Shown here in pieces: positions 53,598 to 61,505 of a DNA stretch of 64,000 nt. Within the stretch, counting starts at the first letter, position 1, and each line of letters begins with the position of its first letter. The DNA comes from Actinopolymorpha cephalotaxi (GTDB lineage Bacteria; Actinomycetota; Actinomycetes; Propionibacteriales; Actinopolymorphaceae): assembly GCF_013408535.1 (NCBI RefSeq), contig NZ_JACBZA010000001.1:2316850-2380849 (forward strand). Reading direction: 5' to 3'. The position numbers were made by a program, and so were the translations under genes. Below the pieces are notes generated by a model. The model ran no database searches and was not told the origin of the DNA. It worked only from the letters and a program-made list of their open reading frames with translations.

Positions 53598-53628
53598 GGC
53601 CCGGGTGGAGATCGTCTCCGCCCGGGCC
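53598..53628 (+). terminator. 14-bp hairpin after the repeat-protein gene
   Basis: GGCCCGGGTGGAGA (53598-53611) pairs with TCTCCGCCCGGGCC (53615-53628) around TCG, with a single G-U pair. It lies 34 bases after the stop and before the convergent flavoprotein gene. Confidence 0.75.
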
Positions 53629-53699
53629 ATCGGCACGCGCCCTTGTGGACAACGAGACTCGCGCTCCGGACGCGGTCTTGTTCGGCGCCGTGCACGCGC

Positions 53700-54710
53700 T
53701 CAGGCGTGCACGGCGCTCCCGGTCGCGGCAAGAGCGGCATCGGTGTCGGCGACGGCGAGCTGGGCGTTCATCTGGGCGCCGGCGAGAGCGCCCGCCGCGG
53801 CGGAGGCGCCTACCTGGGCGGTCAGTTCGGTGGCGTTGCCGGCCACCCACACCCCGGGCACGTCGGTGACGCCGGCCACGCCGGAGGTGTAGCGACGTCC
53901 CATGCCGTTTGACAGGTCCTCCATCGCCAGGCCGAGGCCGTCGACGCCCGCGGTGCGGGCCAGCATGGTGGTCGCGACGGCGAGGACCCTGCGGGGGACT
54001 ACCTCGCCGTCGGTCAGTCGTACGCCGGAGATCCTCCCGTCGTCGGCGGTGACGACTTCGGCAACAGGGGTGTCGACGACGCGGACGTTCCGTGCGGCGA
54101 GCCGCGAACGGGTTCCGGCATCGAGGTCGGTGCCTCGGGTGAAGTAGACGAGGTCCTCGGTCAGCTGGCGGAACAGCAGCGCGTGGTGGAGTGAGGCGGG
54201 ACCGACGGCGAGGATGCCGATGGGTTCGTCGCGCACCTCCCAGCCGTGGCAGTACGGACAGTGCACGACGCCGTGTCCCCAGTGCTCCGCCAGACCGGGA
54301 ACGTCCGGCAACACGTCGCGCAGCCCGGTCGCCACCAGCAGCCTGCGCGCGGTCAGGGTTCGGCCACTGGCCAGAGCGACTGTGAAGCGGAGATCGCCGC
54401 CGGCGGACGGTTCGGCGCGCAGGGCGGACGTCACCTCGTCGGACACGACCAGGCCGCCGTAGCGGCGGACCTCGTCACGTCCCCGTTGGTACAACTCGGC
54501 GGGCGGGGTGCCGTCCAGCCCGAGGAGCCCGTGCACGCCCTCCGCGGGTGCGTTGCGGGGAGTGCCGCTGTCGATCACGACCACCGAACGGCGGGAGCGG
54601 GCGAGCATCAGCGCACCGTTCAGGCCCGCCGCACCGCCGCCGATCACCACGGCGTCGACGGTCCCGACCGGCAGCGTGTCGCTCGCGGGAGGGTCGGCCT
54701 GCACTGGCAT
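53700..54710 (-). CDS. Thioredoxin reductase-like FAD/NAD(P) oxidoreductase
   Basis: A 336-residue TrxR-like flavoprotein. The FAD motif is AVVIGGGAAGLNGALMLARSRR (about residues 20-41). The redox pair is Cys-Pro-Tyr-Cys in HGVVHCPYCHGWEVRD, matching the CxxC-containing low-molecular-weight TrxR group. The NAD(P) region GILAVGPASLHHALLFRQL lacks the canonical GxGxxA, so cofactor use may differ. GVWVAGNATELTAQVGASAAAGALAG is the C-terminal FAD-binding motif. No thioredoxin gene is adjacent. The PVPR-type start at ATG 54710 is reasonable. Role in thiol reduction is an inference. Confidence 0.85.
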   Translation of the reverse strand: MPVQADPPASDTLPVGTVDAVVIGGGAAGLNGALMLARSRRSVVVIDSGTPRNAPAEGVHGLLGLDGTPPAELYQRGRDEVRRYGGLVVSDEVTSALRAEPSAGGDLRFTVALASGRTLTARRLLVATGLRDVLPDVPGLAEHWGHGVVHCPYCHGWEVRDEPIGILAVGPASLHHALLFRQLTEDLVYFTRGTDLDAGTRSRLAARNVRVVDTPVAEVVTADDGRISGVRLTDGEVVPRRVLAVATTMLARTAGVDGLGLAMEDLSNGMGRRYTSGVAGVTDVPGVWVAGNATELTAQVGASAAAGALAGAQMNAQLAVADTDAALAATGSAVHA

Positions 54711-54874
54711 GGTTCGTACCTTTCGTCGAGCCGGGACTCCGCTGAACGGGCCCTCTGCGTCCGACGCTAACTCCCAGCTTGCCCGCAGGACATGAGGGTT
54801 CGCCCTGACGCGACGTCAGCCGGTCCAGCGCGTCGCCTGGACCGCTCGTCGCGCCGGCCGAGCCGCCGGCGAAC

Positions 54875-55444
54875 CTACGGCCGGATGCCGCCTCCGTCGT
54901 CCTCGGGCAGCAGCGAGAACATCACGCTGTCGCGCCGCCCGTTCGGCGTCGCCATCCAGGCCCGGAGCAGTCCTTCCCGAGTGAAGCCCGCGCGGTGCGC
55001 CACGCGCTGCGAGGCGGAGTTCTCCGGGTGGGTCTGCAGGCCGAGCCGTTTGATGCCGAGGTGCCCGAACGCCCAGCCGGCCACCAGTCGTACGGCGATC
55101 GTCGCGGCGCCGCGGCCGCGTGCCTCCCGGCGCAGCCAGTAACCGACCTCGGCCACCTCCGAGTCGCGCGGGGACGGGTGGAGGGCAACGGCACCGAGGC
55201 TCTCCCCGCTGGTTGCCTGGGCGATCACGAACAGCGCGGCGCGTCCCTGCGCCCAGTCCTCGGCGGCACGGTCGATGAACGTCCGGGCATCCGATTCGGA
55301 GTAGGGGTAGGGAATGGACGGGACGTAGCGGCTCAACTCGCGATCACTGCAGGCCGCGGTGATCCAGGGCGCGTCGCCGGCTTCGGCCTGCCGGAGGACG
55401 ATGCCGGCGGCGGCCAATGCCGGGTCCGGAAACGTGAGGAGCAC
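54875..55444 (-). CDS. GNAT-family N-acetyltransferase
   Basis: A 189-residue RimJ/RimL-like [25 protein letters not shown] is the first block, [23 protein letters not shown] holds the acetyl-CoA pyrophosphate loop (RxxGxG/A), and [23 protein letters not shown] is the C-terminal block. It may acetylate protein N-termini or small amines. ATG 55444 has GGAGCAC-like weak signals. It is divergent from the DGPF/ECF42 operon, whose putative promoter lies in the 205-base spacer. Confidence 0.85.
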   Translation of the reverse strand: MLLTFPDPALAAAGIVLRQAEAGDAPWITAACSDRELSRYVPSIPYPYSESDARTFIDRAAEDWAQGRAALFVIAQATSGESLGAVALHPSPRDSEVAEVGYWLRREARGRGAATIAVRLVAGWAFGHLGIKRLGLQTHPENSASQRVAHRAGFTREGLLRAWMATPNGRRDSVMFSLLPEDDGGGIRP

Positions 55445-55569
55445 GCCCGGCAGCGTATCGGGCGATCGGAGATTCGCCGCCGTCCCTTCGGGTGCGATCG
55501 AGCGTGGACGCGCCCGCGACGCCCGCTGTGTCGGGCGCCACTCCGCGTCGCGAAGAAGGCGGGCCGGGA

Positions 55570-55596
55570 TGTCGAGATACGGTCTGCGTGTTCGTC
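55570..55596 (+). promoter_or_regulatory. Putative ECF42-dependent promoter P1
   Basis: TGTCGA (55570-55575), a 17-base spacer and CGTC (55593-55596) lie 54 bases before the DGPF gene. The same layout occurs at 58207 and 61057. It matches the form I recall for ECF42 promoters (TGTCGA and CGWC) but was not tested. Confidence 0.55.
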
Positions 55597-55649
55597 ATCC
55601 TCTCCGACAGGCCCTTCCGGCAGAAAGTCTCCGGGTGAGTGGAGGACAC

Positions 55650-56036
55650 ATGCAGTACATGCTGCTGATCTACGACTGCGAGCGGCCCGAGCCGGGCGAT
55701 CCGGGTTTCGCGGAGGCCCTCGCGAGAGTGAACGCCTTCGCCGACGAGTGCCGCCGGCGCGAGGCGTTCGTCTACGGACATCCGCTGCAGGGCGAGCACA
55801 CCGCGACCACCGTCAGCGTGCGCGACGGCAGGACGATGATCACCGACGGCCCGTACGCCGAAACCCACGAGCATCTCGGCGGCGTCTACGTTCTGGACTG
55901 CCGGAACCTGGACGAGGCTCTGGAACTCGCGGCGATGTGCCCGATGGCCGAGCTGGGTGGGATCGAGGTACGCCCGATCGCCGGGGTGCAGGGCCTGGAC
56001 CACCGCCGTTCGGGCCTGGCGGCCACCGGCGAATGA
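55650..56036 (+). CDS. DGPF/YCII-domain protein of ECF42 locus 1
   Basis: A 128-residue YCII-related protein. It starts [16 protein letters not shown] and has [21 protein letters not shown], where the name-giving DGPF motif is DGPY, and [21 protein letters not shown] at the end. These small ferredoxin-like fold proteins accompany ECF42 sigma factors; their biochemical role is unknown, possibly an enzyme or sensor. ATG 55650 follows GGAGGACAC. The sigma factor gene starts at ATGA overlapping its stop, so they are co-translated. Confidence 0.85.
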   Translation: MQYMLLIYDCERPEPGDPGFAEALARVNAFADECRRREAFVYGHPLQGEHTATTVSVRDGRTMITDGPYAETHEHLGGVYVLDCRNLDEALELAAMCPMAELGGIEVRPIAGVQGLDHRRSGLAATGE

Positions 56037-57304
56037 ACGCCGGACCGGTCGCCGCACCGGTACTGGAGCGGGTCTACCGCGCTCACCGGGCCCGGATGCT
56101 CGCCGCGCTGATCCGCGTCCTCGGTGACTTCGAACTCGCCGAGGACGCGCTGCAGGACGCGTGTGCCCTCGCGCTGCGCACCTGGGGCGACCCACCGCCG
56201 GACGACCCGATGGCGTGGCTGCTCACCGCGGCCCGCAACAGCGCGATCGACCGGCTGCGGCGGGCCCGGCTCGGCAAGGAGAAACTCGCACTGCTCGGGG
56301 AGCTCGGCCGGCTTCGGGCGACGCCGGGAGAGCTGACGACGATGACGGAGTTCGGCGAGGACACCCTGCGCAGCATGGGAGATGAGCGCCTCGCCCTGAT
56401 CTTCACCTGTTGCCATCCCGCCCTGGCCGAGGACGCCCGGGTCGCGCTGACCTTGCAGGCCGTCGCCGGGTTGACCGCCGGGCAGATCGCCCGGGCGTTC
56501 CTGGTCGGTGAGCCCACGCTGGCCCAGCGGCTGGTGCGCGCGAAGCGGAAGATCCGCGATGCCGGCATCAGTCTGGAGGTGCCCGCCGACTCGCTGCTGC
56601 CCGAGCGGCTGTCCAGCGTTCTCGCGGTGATCTACCTGATCTTCACCCAGGGCTACACCGCCGCGTACGACCGGCCCGAACGCCGCACATTGCCGGCGGA
56701 GGCAATCAGGCTCGGCAAGCTCGTCGCCACCCTCATGCCCGACGAGCCCGAGGCGCTCGGTCTGGTCGCGTTGTTGTTGCTGCAGGACTCGCGCAGTGCC
56801 ACCCGCTACACCGCCGGCGGTGACGTGGTGCTGCTGGCCGACCAGGACAGGTCCCGCTGGGACCGGAAGGAGATCGTCGAAGCCGTTGGCCTGCTGGACC
56901 GGGCGCTGCGCGTGGGCAGGCCGGGTCCGTACCAACTGCAGGCCGGGATCGCCGCGCTGCACGCCCAGGCCGGCTCCGGCGAACGTACGGACTGGCCGGG
57001 CATCGCCGCCCTCTACGCCGAGCTGCGCACGCTGACCCCGTCGCCGGTGGTCGCGCTCAACCATGCCGTCGCCGTCGCCGCGGCCACCAGCCCGGCCGAG
57101 GGTCTGGCGCTGGTCGACCGGATCGAGGGGCTCGACCGCTACCACCTGCTGCACGCGTCCCGGGCGGACCTGCTGCGCCGCCTCGGCCGCACCGCCGAGG
57201 CGGCGTCGGCGTATCGACGTGCCCACGAACTCGCCACCAACCCCGCCGACCGAAGGTTCCTCGCCGACCGGTTGCGCGAGCTCGACCTCACGGAGTCCCG
57301 ATGA
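56033..57304 (+). CDS. ECF42-type RNA polymerase sigma factor (locus 1)
   Basis: A 423-residue sigma factor of the ECF42 type. Sigma2 covers about residues 8-75 ([35 protein letters not shown]). Sigma4 is at about 120-175 ([20 protein letters not shown], then RAKRKIRD). The large C-terminal part of about 240 residues ([13 protein letters not shown], then helical TPR-like repeats such as [19 protein letters not shown]) is the hallmark of the group and probably replaces an anti-sigma factor. No anti-sigma gene is present. The gene overlaps its DGPF partner and the following AhpD-like gene. Confidence 0.93.
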   Translation: MNAGPVAAPVLERVYRAHRARMLAALIRVLGDFELAEDALQDACALALRTWGDPPPDDPMAWLLTAARNSAIDRLRRARLGKEKLALLGELGRLRATPGELTTMTEFGEDTLRSMGDERLALIFTCCHPALAEDARVALTLQAVAGLTAGQIARAFLVGEPTLAQRLVRAKRKIRDAGISLEVPADSLLPERLSSVLAVIYLIFTQGYTAAYDRPERRTLPAEAIRLGKLVATLMPDEPEALGLVALLLLQDSRSATRYTAGGDVVLLADQDRSRWDRKEIVEAVGLLDRALRVGRPGPYQLQAGIAALHAQAGSGERTDWPGIAALYAELRTLTPSPVVALNHAVAVAAATSPAEGLALVDRIEGLDRYHLLHASRADLLRRLGRTAEAASAYRRAHELATNPADRRFLADRLRELDLTESR

Positions 57305-58194
57305 GACTGCCCATCCTGGACCACGGCCACCGCCGCCGTGTCAAGCTCTTCTTGACATTCACCTCCGCCACGTCACGGGTGGCCAGTCCGGACATCGTGA
57401 AGATGCTGCTGTACCGGCCGGGATTTCTCACCCGCCCGTTGCTGGAGCTCACCGCCGAGGCGATGCGCGGGCCGTCGTACTGGACGGCGGGGGAGCGGGA
57501 GTACCTCGCGATGCGCACCGCGCAACTGCACCGGTGCCTGTTCTGCGTCGACTCCCACGCCGAGCTCACCCGGATCGCCGGCGACGGCGAGATCGACCCG
57601 GACGACCCGGCATCCGCCCGGCCGCACCTGCGCACGGTGGGGAACTTCCTCGATCTGGTCAGCCGTACGCCGGACGACGTGAACGCCACCGAAGCTCGTG
57701 CAGGAATGGCCGGCATTCCCGACGACGCGGTGCTGCAGGCACTGCGGGTCAACCTGGTGTGGAACGTCGTCAACCGCCTCGCCAACGCGTTCGGCTTCGT
57801 GCTCCGCGAAGGTCAACTGCACAGCGGGACCCGCGCGCTGCACCGGTTCGGCTACCGCTTCCCGTCCTTCCTGCTCGCCGACGGACCTGCGGTCGATCAG
57901 GGCGACGACGTGGCCAACCTGCGCCACTCGGTGCTGGACGCACCGGTCACCACCGCCCCTGCACTGCGCTCTGCCGTCGCGGCTGGTGGGCCGATCCCGG
58001 AGCACTGGCAGTCCTACGCCCGCGCGGTGCGCGACGCGTCGTACCGGATCACCGATGCCGACGTCGACCGGCTCCTCACGGCCGGGTGCTCGCAGGACCA
58101 GATCTTCGAGGTCACCGTCGCGGCGGCACTCGGCGCCGCGCTCCGCAGCTTCGACGCCGGCCGGAAGGTACTGGCGCAGGAGACCAGGCGCTGA
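57301..58194 (+). CDS. AhpD-like / carboxymuconolactone decarboxylase-family protein
   Basis: A 297-residue AhpD-like protein. [20 protein letters not shown] has the CxxC-x3-H redox motif, and the surrounding helices ([33 protein letters not shown]) match the CMD superfamily used in peroxide defence or ring decarboxylation. A second, non-catalytic CMD-like part follows ([12 protein letters not shown], then [18 protein letters not shown]). The ATG overlaps the ECF42 stop by four bases, so a DGPF-ECF42-CMD operon is likely. It is a plausible effector of the sigma factor. Confidence 0.82.
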   Translation: MRLPILDHGHRRRVKLFLTFTSATSRVASPDIVKMLLYRPGFLTRPLLELTAEAMRGPSYWTAGEREYLAMRTAQLHRCLFCVDSHAELTRIAGDGEIDPDDPASARPHLRTVGNFLDLVSRTPDDVNATEARAGMAGIPDDAVLQALRVNLVWNVVNRLANAFGFVLREGQLHSGTRALHRFGYRFPSFLLADGPAVDQGDDVANLRHSVLDAPVTTAPALRSAVAAGGPIPEHWQSYARAVRDASYRITDADVDRLLTAGCSQDQIFEVTVAAALGAALRSFDAGRKVLAQETRR

Positions 58195-58206
58195 GTTGTC
58201 GAGGAC

Positions 58207-58233
58207 TGTCGAGAACGGTCCTTGTCGTTCGTC
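58207..58233 (+). promoter_or_regulatory. Putative ECF42-dependent promoter P2
   Basis: TGTCGA (58207-58212), 17 bases and CGTC (58230-58233) lie 42 bases before the VOC gene. The layout is the same as P1 and P3. Confidence 0.5.
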
Positions 58234-58274
58234 CTCCGGTGTGTCAACCGACGCTTGCACGAGAGGAACGACAA

Positions 58275-58625
58275 ATGCCAACAGTCCCCGGACAGATCGA
58301 CTGGATCGAACTACCTGCCGCCGACACCGCCAAGGCCCGTGCTTTCTACGGGAACCTGTTTGGCTGGGACACCAGCGAGTTCCCAGGCGACTACCACGTG
58401 ATCGGCAACGGACCGGAGGGTGCTATCGCCCCACGGGAGGACGGCTTCGCCCATCCCCGGGTGTACTTCGCCACCGATGACATCGACACCTCGGTCAAGC
58501 AGGTCCACGATCTCGGCGGCGTGGCTGAGGGAGTGCATGCCGTTCCCGGCGTCGGGCGGATCGCGCACTGTCACGACGATCAGGGCACGCCGTTCAGCCT
58601 CTTCGAACCCGCGCCGCAGAACTGA
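58275..58625 (+). CDS. VOC-superfamily protein (glyoxalase-like)
   Basis: A 116-residue VOC protein. GQIDWIELPAADTAKARAFYGNLFGWD is the classic N-terminal half (shown as its span, residues 6-32), followed by YHVIGNGPEGAIAPREDGF and HPRVYFATDDIDTSVKQVHDLGG, with GVGRIAHCHDDQGTPFSLFE closing the fold. The His and Glu of the last strand could bind a metal. ATG 58275 has GAGAGGA upstream. It has its own TGTCGA-type promoter, so it may belong to the ECF42 regulon. A strong hairpin lies just after the stop. Confidence 0.8.
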   Translation: MPTVPGQIDWIELPAADTAKARAFYGNLFGWDTSEFPGDYHVIGNGPEGAIAPREDGFAHPRVYFATDDIDTSVKQVHDLGGVAEGVHAVPGVGRIAHCHDDQGTPFSLFEPAPQN

Positions 58626-58634
58626 CCGACCGGG

Positions 58635-58682
58635 GCTGCCTCGATCACCGGCCGGACGAGGGCGCCCGGTGATCGAGGCAGC
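58635..58682 (+). terminator. 17-bp perfect hairpin between VOC and methyltransferase genes
   Basis: GCTGCCTCGATCACCGG (58635-58651) is perfectly mirrored by CCGGTGATCGAGGCAGC (58666-58682), with a 14-base loop. It begins 10 bases after the VOC stop. Because it ends directly at GTG 58683, that codon is an unlikely start for the next gene. Confidence 0.8.
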
Positions 58683-58706
58683 GTGACCGTGCCTACGCTA
58701 CCGGGC

Positions 58707-59453
58707 ATGTCCGTGCCACCGACGCATCGCGCACTTGAGGCAATCGACCGGTTCAACCGCGCTCACCCCTGGGACCACAACGCCCACTACCACCGGTGGA
58801 TCCTGCGACGGCTGCCCAGGAGGTTCGGGACCGCTGTGGACGTGGGCTGTGGGCGTGGTGAGCTTGCCAGGCTCCTGGCCGAGCGCTCCGAAGCCGTGGA
58901 CGGAATCGACTCCGACCCGCAGATCATCGCTGCCGCTCGGGAGTCGACCGCACCGGGCGCCCGAGTGAGCTTCTCGGCCGGGGATGCACTCACCGACGTC
59001 CCGCCCGGGTCGTTCGACGTCATCACCTGTGTGGCGACCGTCCACCATCTGCCGTTCGCCGAGGCGATCGGTCTGTTCCGCCGGCGGCTTGCTCCCGGCG
59101 GGACGCTGGTGATCGTCGGTCTGTACGAGGAACGGACGCTCGGGGACCACCTGCTCGGCGCCGCGTCCGTGCCGCTGAACCTCGTCATCGGCCTGCTCAA
59201 GAACACACGCGCACTCCGGCGAAATCCCGGACCTGCGTCCATGGCCGCCAGGACACGTCCGGCGGGCATGACCTTCGCCGACATCACTCGCCAGGCCCGC
59301 GCCGCCCTGCCCGGCGTACGACTCCGTCGCCGGTTGTTCTGGCGCTACACGTTGGTCTGGCACCGGCCCTCCCGGCCGGCGTCCGGCCGAGGTCGACCGA
59401 CCGCCTCGCGGGGCGCATGGTCGCGACCAGCACGGCGAGTCCGGCGAAGATGA
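58707..59453 (+). CDS. Class I SAM-dependent methyltransferase
   Basis: A 248-residue SAM methyltransferase. Motif I is AVDVGCGRGELARLLAERS, followed by VDGIDSDPQIIAAARES (acidic end of beta-2), FSAGDALTDVPPGSFDVITC and LAPGGTLVIVGLYEE. The last 35 residues after LFWRYTLVWHRP look like run-on sequence, because related proteins stop there. ATG 58707 is preferred over GTG 58683: a TACGCT -10-like box (58694-58699) predicts a leaderless start, and the terminator hairpin abuts 58683. The substrate is unknown. It overlaps the convergent MFS gene by 170 bases. Confidence 0.82.
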   Translation: MSVPPTHRALEAIDRFNRAHPWDHNAHYHRWILRRLPRRFGTAVDVGCGRGELARLLAERSEAVDGIDSDPQIIAAARESTAPGARVSFSAGDALTDVPPGSFDVITCVATVHHLPFAEAIGLFRRRLAPGGTLVIVGLYEERTLGDHLLGAASVPLNLVIGLLKNTRALRRNPGPASMAARTRPAGMTFADITRQARAALPGVRLRRRLFWRYTLVWHRPSRPASGRGRPTASRGAWSRPARRVRRR

Positions 59454-60849
59454 CCGCGGCGAGCACACCGGTGACGTGCAGGCCGGAGGTGAAGGCCTCT
59501 CTCGCTGCGTGCAGCAGTTCGGCGCCCTGGCCGGCGGGGAGGTGCCGGCTCTGGGCGACCGCACCGGCCAGTGAGTCCGACGTACCGTCCATCCCGGCGC
59601 GGTAGACGACCGCGGCCACCACACCGAGCACCGCGAACCCGAGCGATCCGCCGAGGTAGTTTCCGGTCTCCGACATCGACGCCGCGGACCCGGCGCGCTC
59701 CGGTGGCACGGATCCGACGACCAGCCCGGTGCCCAGCGCGAACAGTGGGCCGGTGCCCAGCGCCAGTACGGCGATGCTGGCCATCACCAGCGGCAGGGAG
59801 AACACGCCGCCGACAGCGACCAGGAGCAGAGCGCCCGACGCCGACACCACCAGGCCGCCGGCGATCGCGGAGGTGCGGCTCACCCGCCGGGTCAGCGCCG
59901 GCGCGGCCAGGGTGCCGATCGCCACGGCCAGGCCCATGGGGGCGAACGACACCGCCGACGCGAGCGGAGACAAGCCCAGCACGCTCTGGAGGTACTGCGT
60001 CACCGCCAGGCCCGTGCCGGCCATGGCGACACCGGCGAACACGAGGGCGACGAGAGCGGCCGTCAACGGCCGGTTGCGCAACAGTCGCAGGTCGAGCAGT
60101 GGCGACTCCAGCCGAAGTTGCCTGCGTACGAACACGTATCCGACGACGGCGCCGACGACGACAGCCGCCACCGGTACGCCCCGAACGCCCTCCACGGCCA
60201 GTTGCTTGACTCCGTACACGGTCGTCAGCACCGCCAGCAACGACAGTCCGACGCTGGTCAGGTCCGGCCACCCGGCACGGTCGCTGCGAAACTCCGGCAA
60301 CAGGAACGGTCCGGCAAGCGGCAGCATCACCATCGCCGGCACGGCGGCCAGGAACACCGACCCCCACCAGAAGTGCTGGAGCAGGAGTCCGGCGAGCACG
60401 GGCCCGAGGGCGCCACCGGTGAACTGGCACGCCGCCCAGACCGCGATGGCCTGTCCCCGTCTCCGGTCGTCGCCGAACATGGTGGTGATCAACGCCAGCG
60501 TGGACGGTGCCAGGGTCGCGCCGGCCACGCCCAGCAACCCGCGGGCGATGATCAGCGTCAGCGGACTGGACGCGAACGCGGCCACGACCGACATCACCGC
60601 GAACGCCGCTCCGCCGATCATGAGCAGCCGCCTGCGGCCGAACCGGTCGCCGAGGGTGCCCATGGTGATGACCAGTCCGGCCACCAGGAAGCCGTAGCTG
60701 TCGCTGATCCACAACTGCTGGACGTTGGTGGCGCCCAGGTCGGCACTCAGCTGCGGCAGCGCCAGGAGCAGCGCCGTCTGGTCGACGGCGACGAAGAGTG
60801 CCGGCAGCACGAGGACGCCCAGCCCCAGCGCCGCCCGGTTGATTCGCAT
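59284..60849 (-). CDS. MFS transporter, DHA2 family (14 TM)
   Basis: A 521-residue DHA2-type drug:proton antiporter. It opens with the helix GVLVLPALFVAVDQTALLLALPQL, has SDSYGFLVAGLVITMGTLGDRFGRRRLLMI (motif A) and RGLLGVAGATLAPSTLALI (motif C-like), and shows about 14 membrane segments up to residue 490. ETGNYLGGSLGFAVLGVV is the usual late helix. The C-terminal 35 residues are Arg/Gly-rich. ATG 60849 is chosen (GGAG upstream); the longer frame runs into the intergenic promoter region. It may export a toxic compound, and it lies between the two ECF42 loci without a matching promoter. Confidence 0.9.
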   Translation of the reverse strand: MRINRAALGLGVLVLPALFVAVDQTALLLALPQLSADLGATNVQQLWISDSYGFLVAGLVITMGTLGDRFGRRRLLMIGGAAFAVMSVVAAFASSPLTLIIARGLLGVAGATLAPSTLALITTMFGDDRRRGQAIAVWAACQFTGGALGPVLAGLLLQHFWWGSVFLAAVPAMVMLPLAGPFLLPEFRSDRAGWPDLTSVGLSLLAVLTTVYGVKQLAVEGVRGVPVAAVVVGAVVGYVFVRRQLRLESPLLDLRLLRNRPLTAALVALVFAGVAMAGTGLAVTQYLQSVLGLSPLASAVSFAPMGLAVAIGTLAAPALTRRVSRTSAIAGGLVVSASGALLLVAVGGVFSLPLVMASIAVLALGTGPLFALGTGLVVGSVPPERAGSAASMSETGNYLGGSLGFAVLGVVAAVVYRAGMDGTSDSLAGAVAQSRHLPAGQGAELLHAAREAFTSGLHVTGVLAAVIFAGLAVLVATMRPARRSVDLGRTPAGRAGARPTCSARTTGDGVVRRAGRRGPGE

Positions 60850-60913
60850 TCTGAACTCCGCGTTATCTCGATGTTCTGTGCTGTCGCCCGTCTGTCGGAG
60901 CGGCCGGGACCTT

Positions 60914-60937
60914 CTTGACGTCGACCTTGACGTCGAC
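60914..60937. repeat. Tandem 12-bp direct repeat
   Basis: CTTGACGTCGAC occurs twice in tandem in the spacer between the MFS gene and ECF42 locus 2. Each copy contains the palindrome GTCGAC. It might be an operator for the divergent MFS gene. Confidence 0.8.
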
Positions 60938-61056
60938 GCGGTGGAACGATCGGCTCGAGTCGGTCTCGGTTCGCGGTGTGGTCCGCGGGAAGGGGCGAAA
61001 CGCACCGATTCGGGCACCGGGCGGGCGGAAACTCGTGCGAAAGTTCTGTCCGGGGA

Positions 61057-61083
61057 TGTCAAGACGGCCTTTGCGGCTCCGAC
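61057..61083 (+). promoter_or_regulatory. Putative ECF42-dependent promoter P3
   Basis: TGTCAA (61057-61062), 17 bases and CGAC (61080-61083) lie 51 bases before the second DGPF gene. It differs from P1 and P2 by one base in the -35 and one in the -10. Confidence 0.5.
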
Positions 61084-61133
61084 CAACCGGTCGAAGGGCC
61101 CGCCCGGGGCCCGCGAAGCACGAGGAGTTCGAC

Positions 61134-61505
61134 ATGAAGTTCCTGATCAGCATGCACATCAACCCCGCGGTCCTGGAATCGCTGACCGAGGAGGAGAAGG
61201 CGGCGATCGGCGAGGGCCACGGCAGGTTCATCCAGGGGCTGAAGGAGTCCGGTGAGCTGATCAACACGCTGGCGCTGGTCGACCCGTCCCAGGCGGCCGT
61301 GGTGTCGGTACGAAACGGCCAGCCGGCGGTGACCGACGGACCGTTCCTGGAGTCGAAGGAGTTCCTCGGCGGCTTCTACCTGATCGACTGCGAGAGCAAG
61401 GACCGTGCACTCGAACTCGCCGCCCAGATTCCGGACACCGCGATCGAGGGGCTGGGAGTCGAGGTGCGGCAGGTGATGTTCGCCGACGGAAACCTGGACG
61501 CATGA
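61134..61505 (+). CDS. DGPF/YCII-domain protein of ECF42 locus 2
   Basis: A 123-residue YCII-related protein. MKFLISMHINPAVLESLTEE opens it, and TDGPFLESKEFLGGFYLIDCE holds the canonical DGPF motif. ALELAAQIPDTAIEGLGVEVRQV closes it. It is clearly related to the DGPY protein of locus 1 but diverged. ATG 61134 is preceded by GAGGAG. The sigma gene starts with ATG overlapping its stop (ATGA), the standard ECF42 arrangement. Confidence 0.9.
   Translation: MKFLISMHINPAVLESLTEEEKAAIGEGHGRFIQGLKESGELINTLALVDPSQAAVVSVRNGQPAVTDGPFLESKEFLGGFYLIDCESKDRALELAAQIPDTAIEGLGVEVRQVMFADGNLDA

Noticed and set aside
58683-58706. GTG 58683 as start of the methyltransferase
   Set aside because: It directly abuts the 17-bp terminator stem, and a -10-like box lies just after it, favouring ATG 58707.
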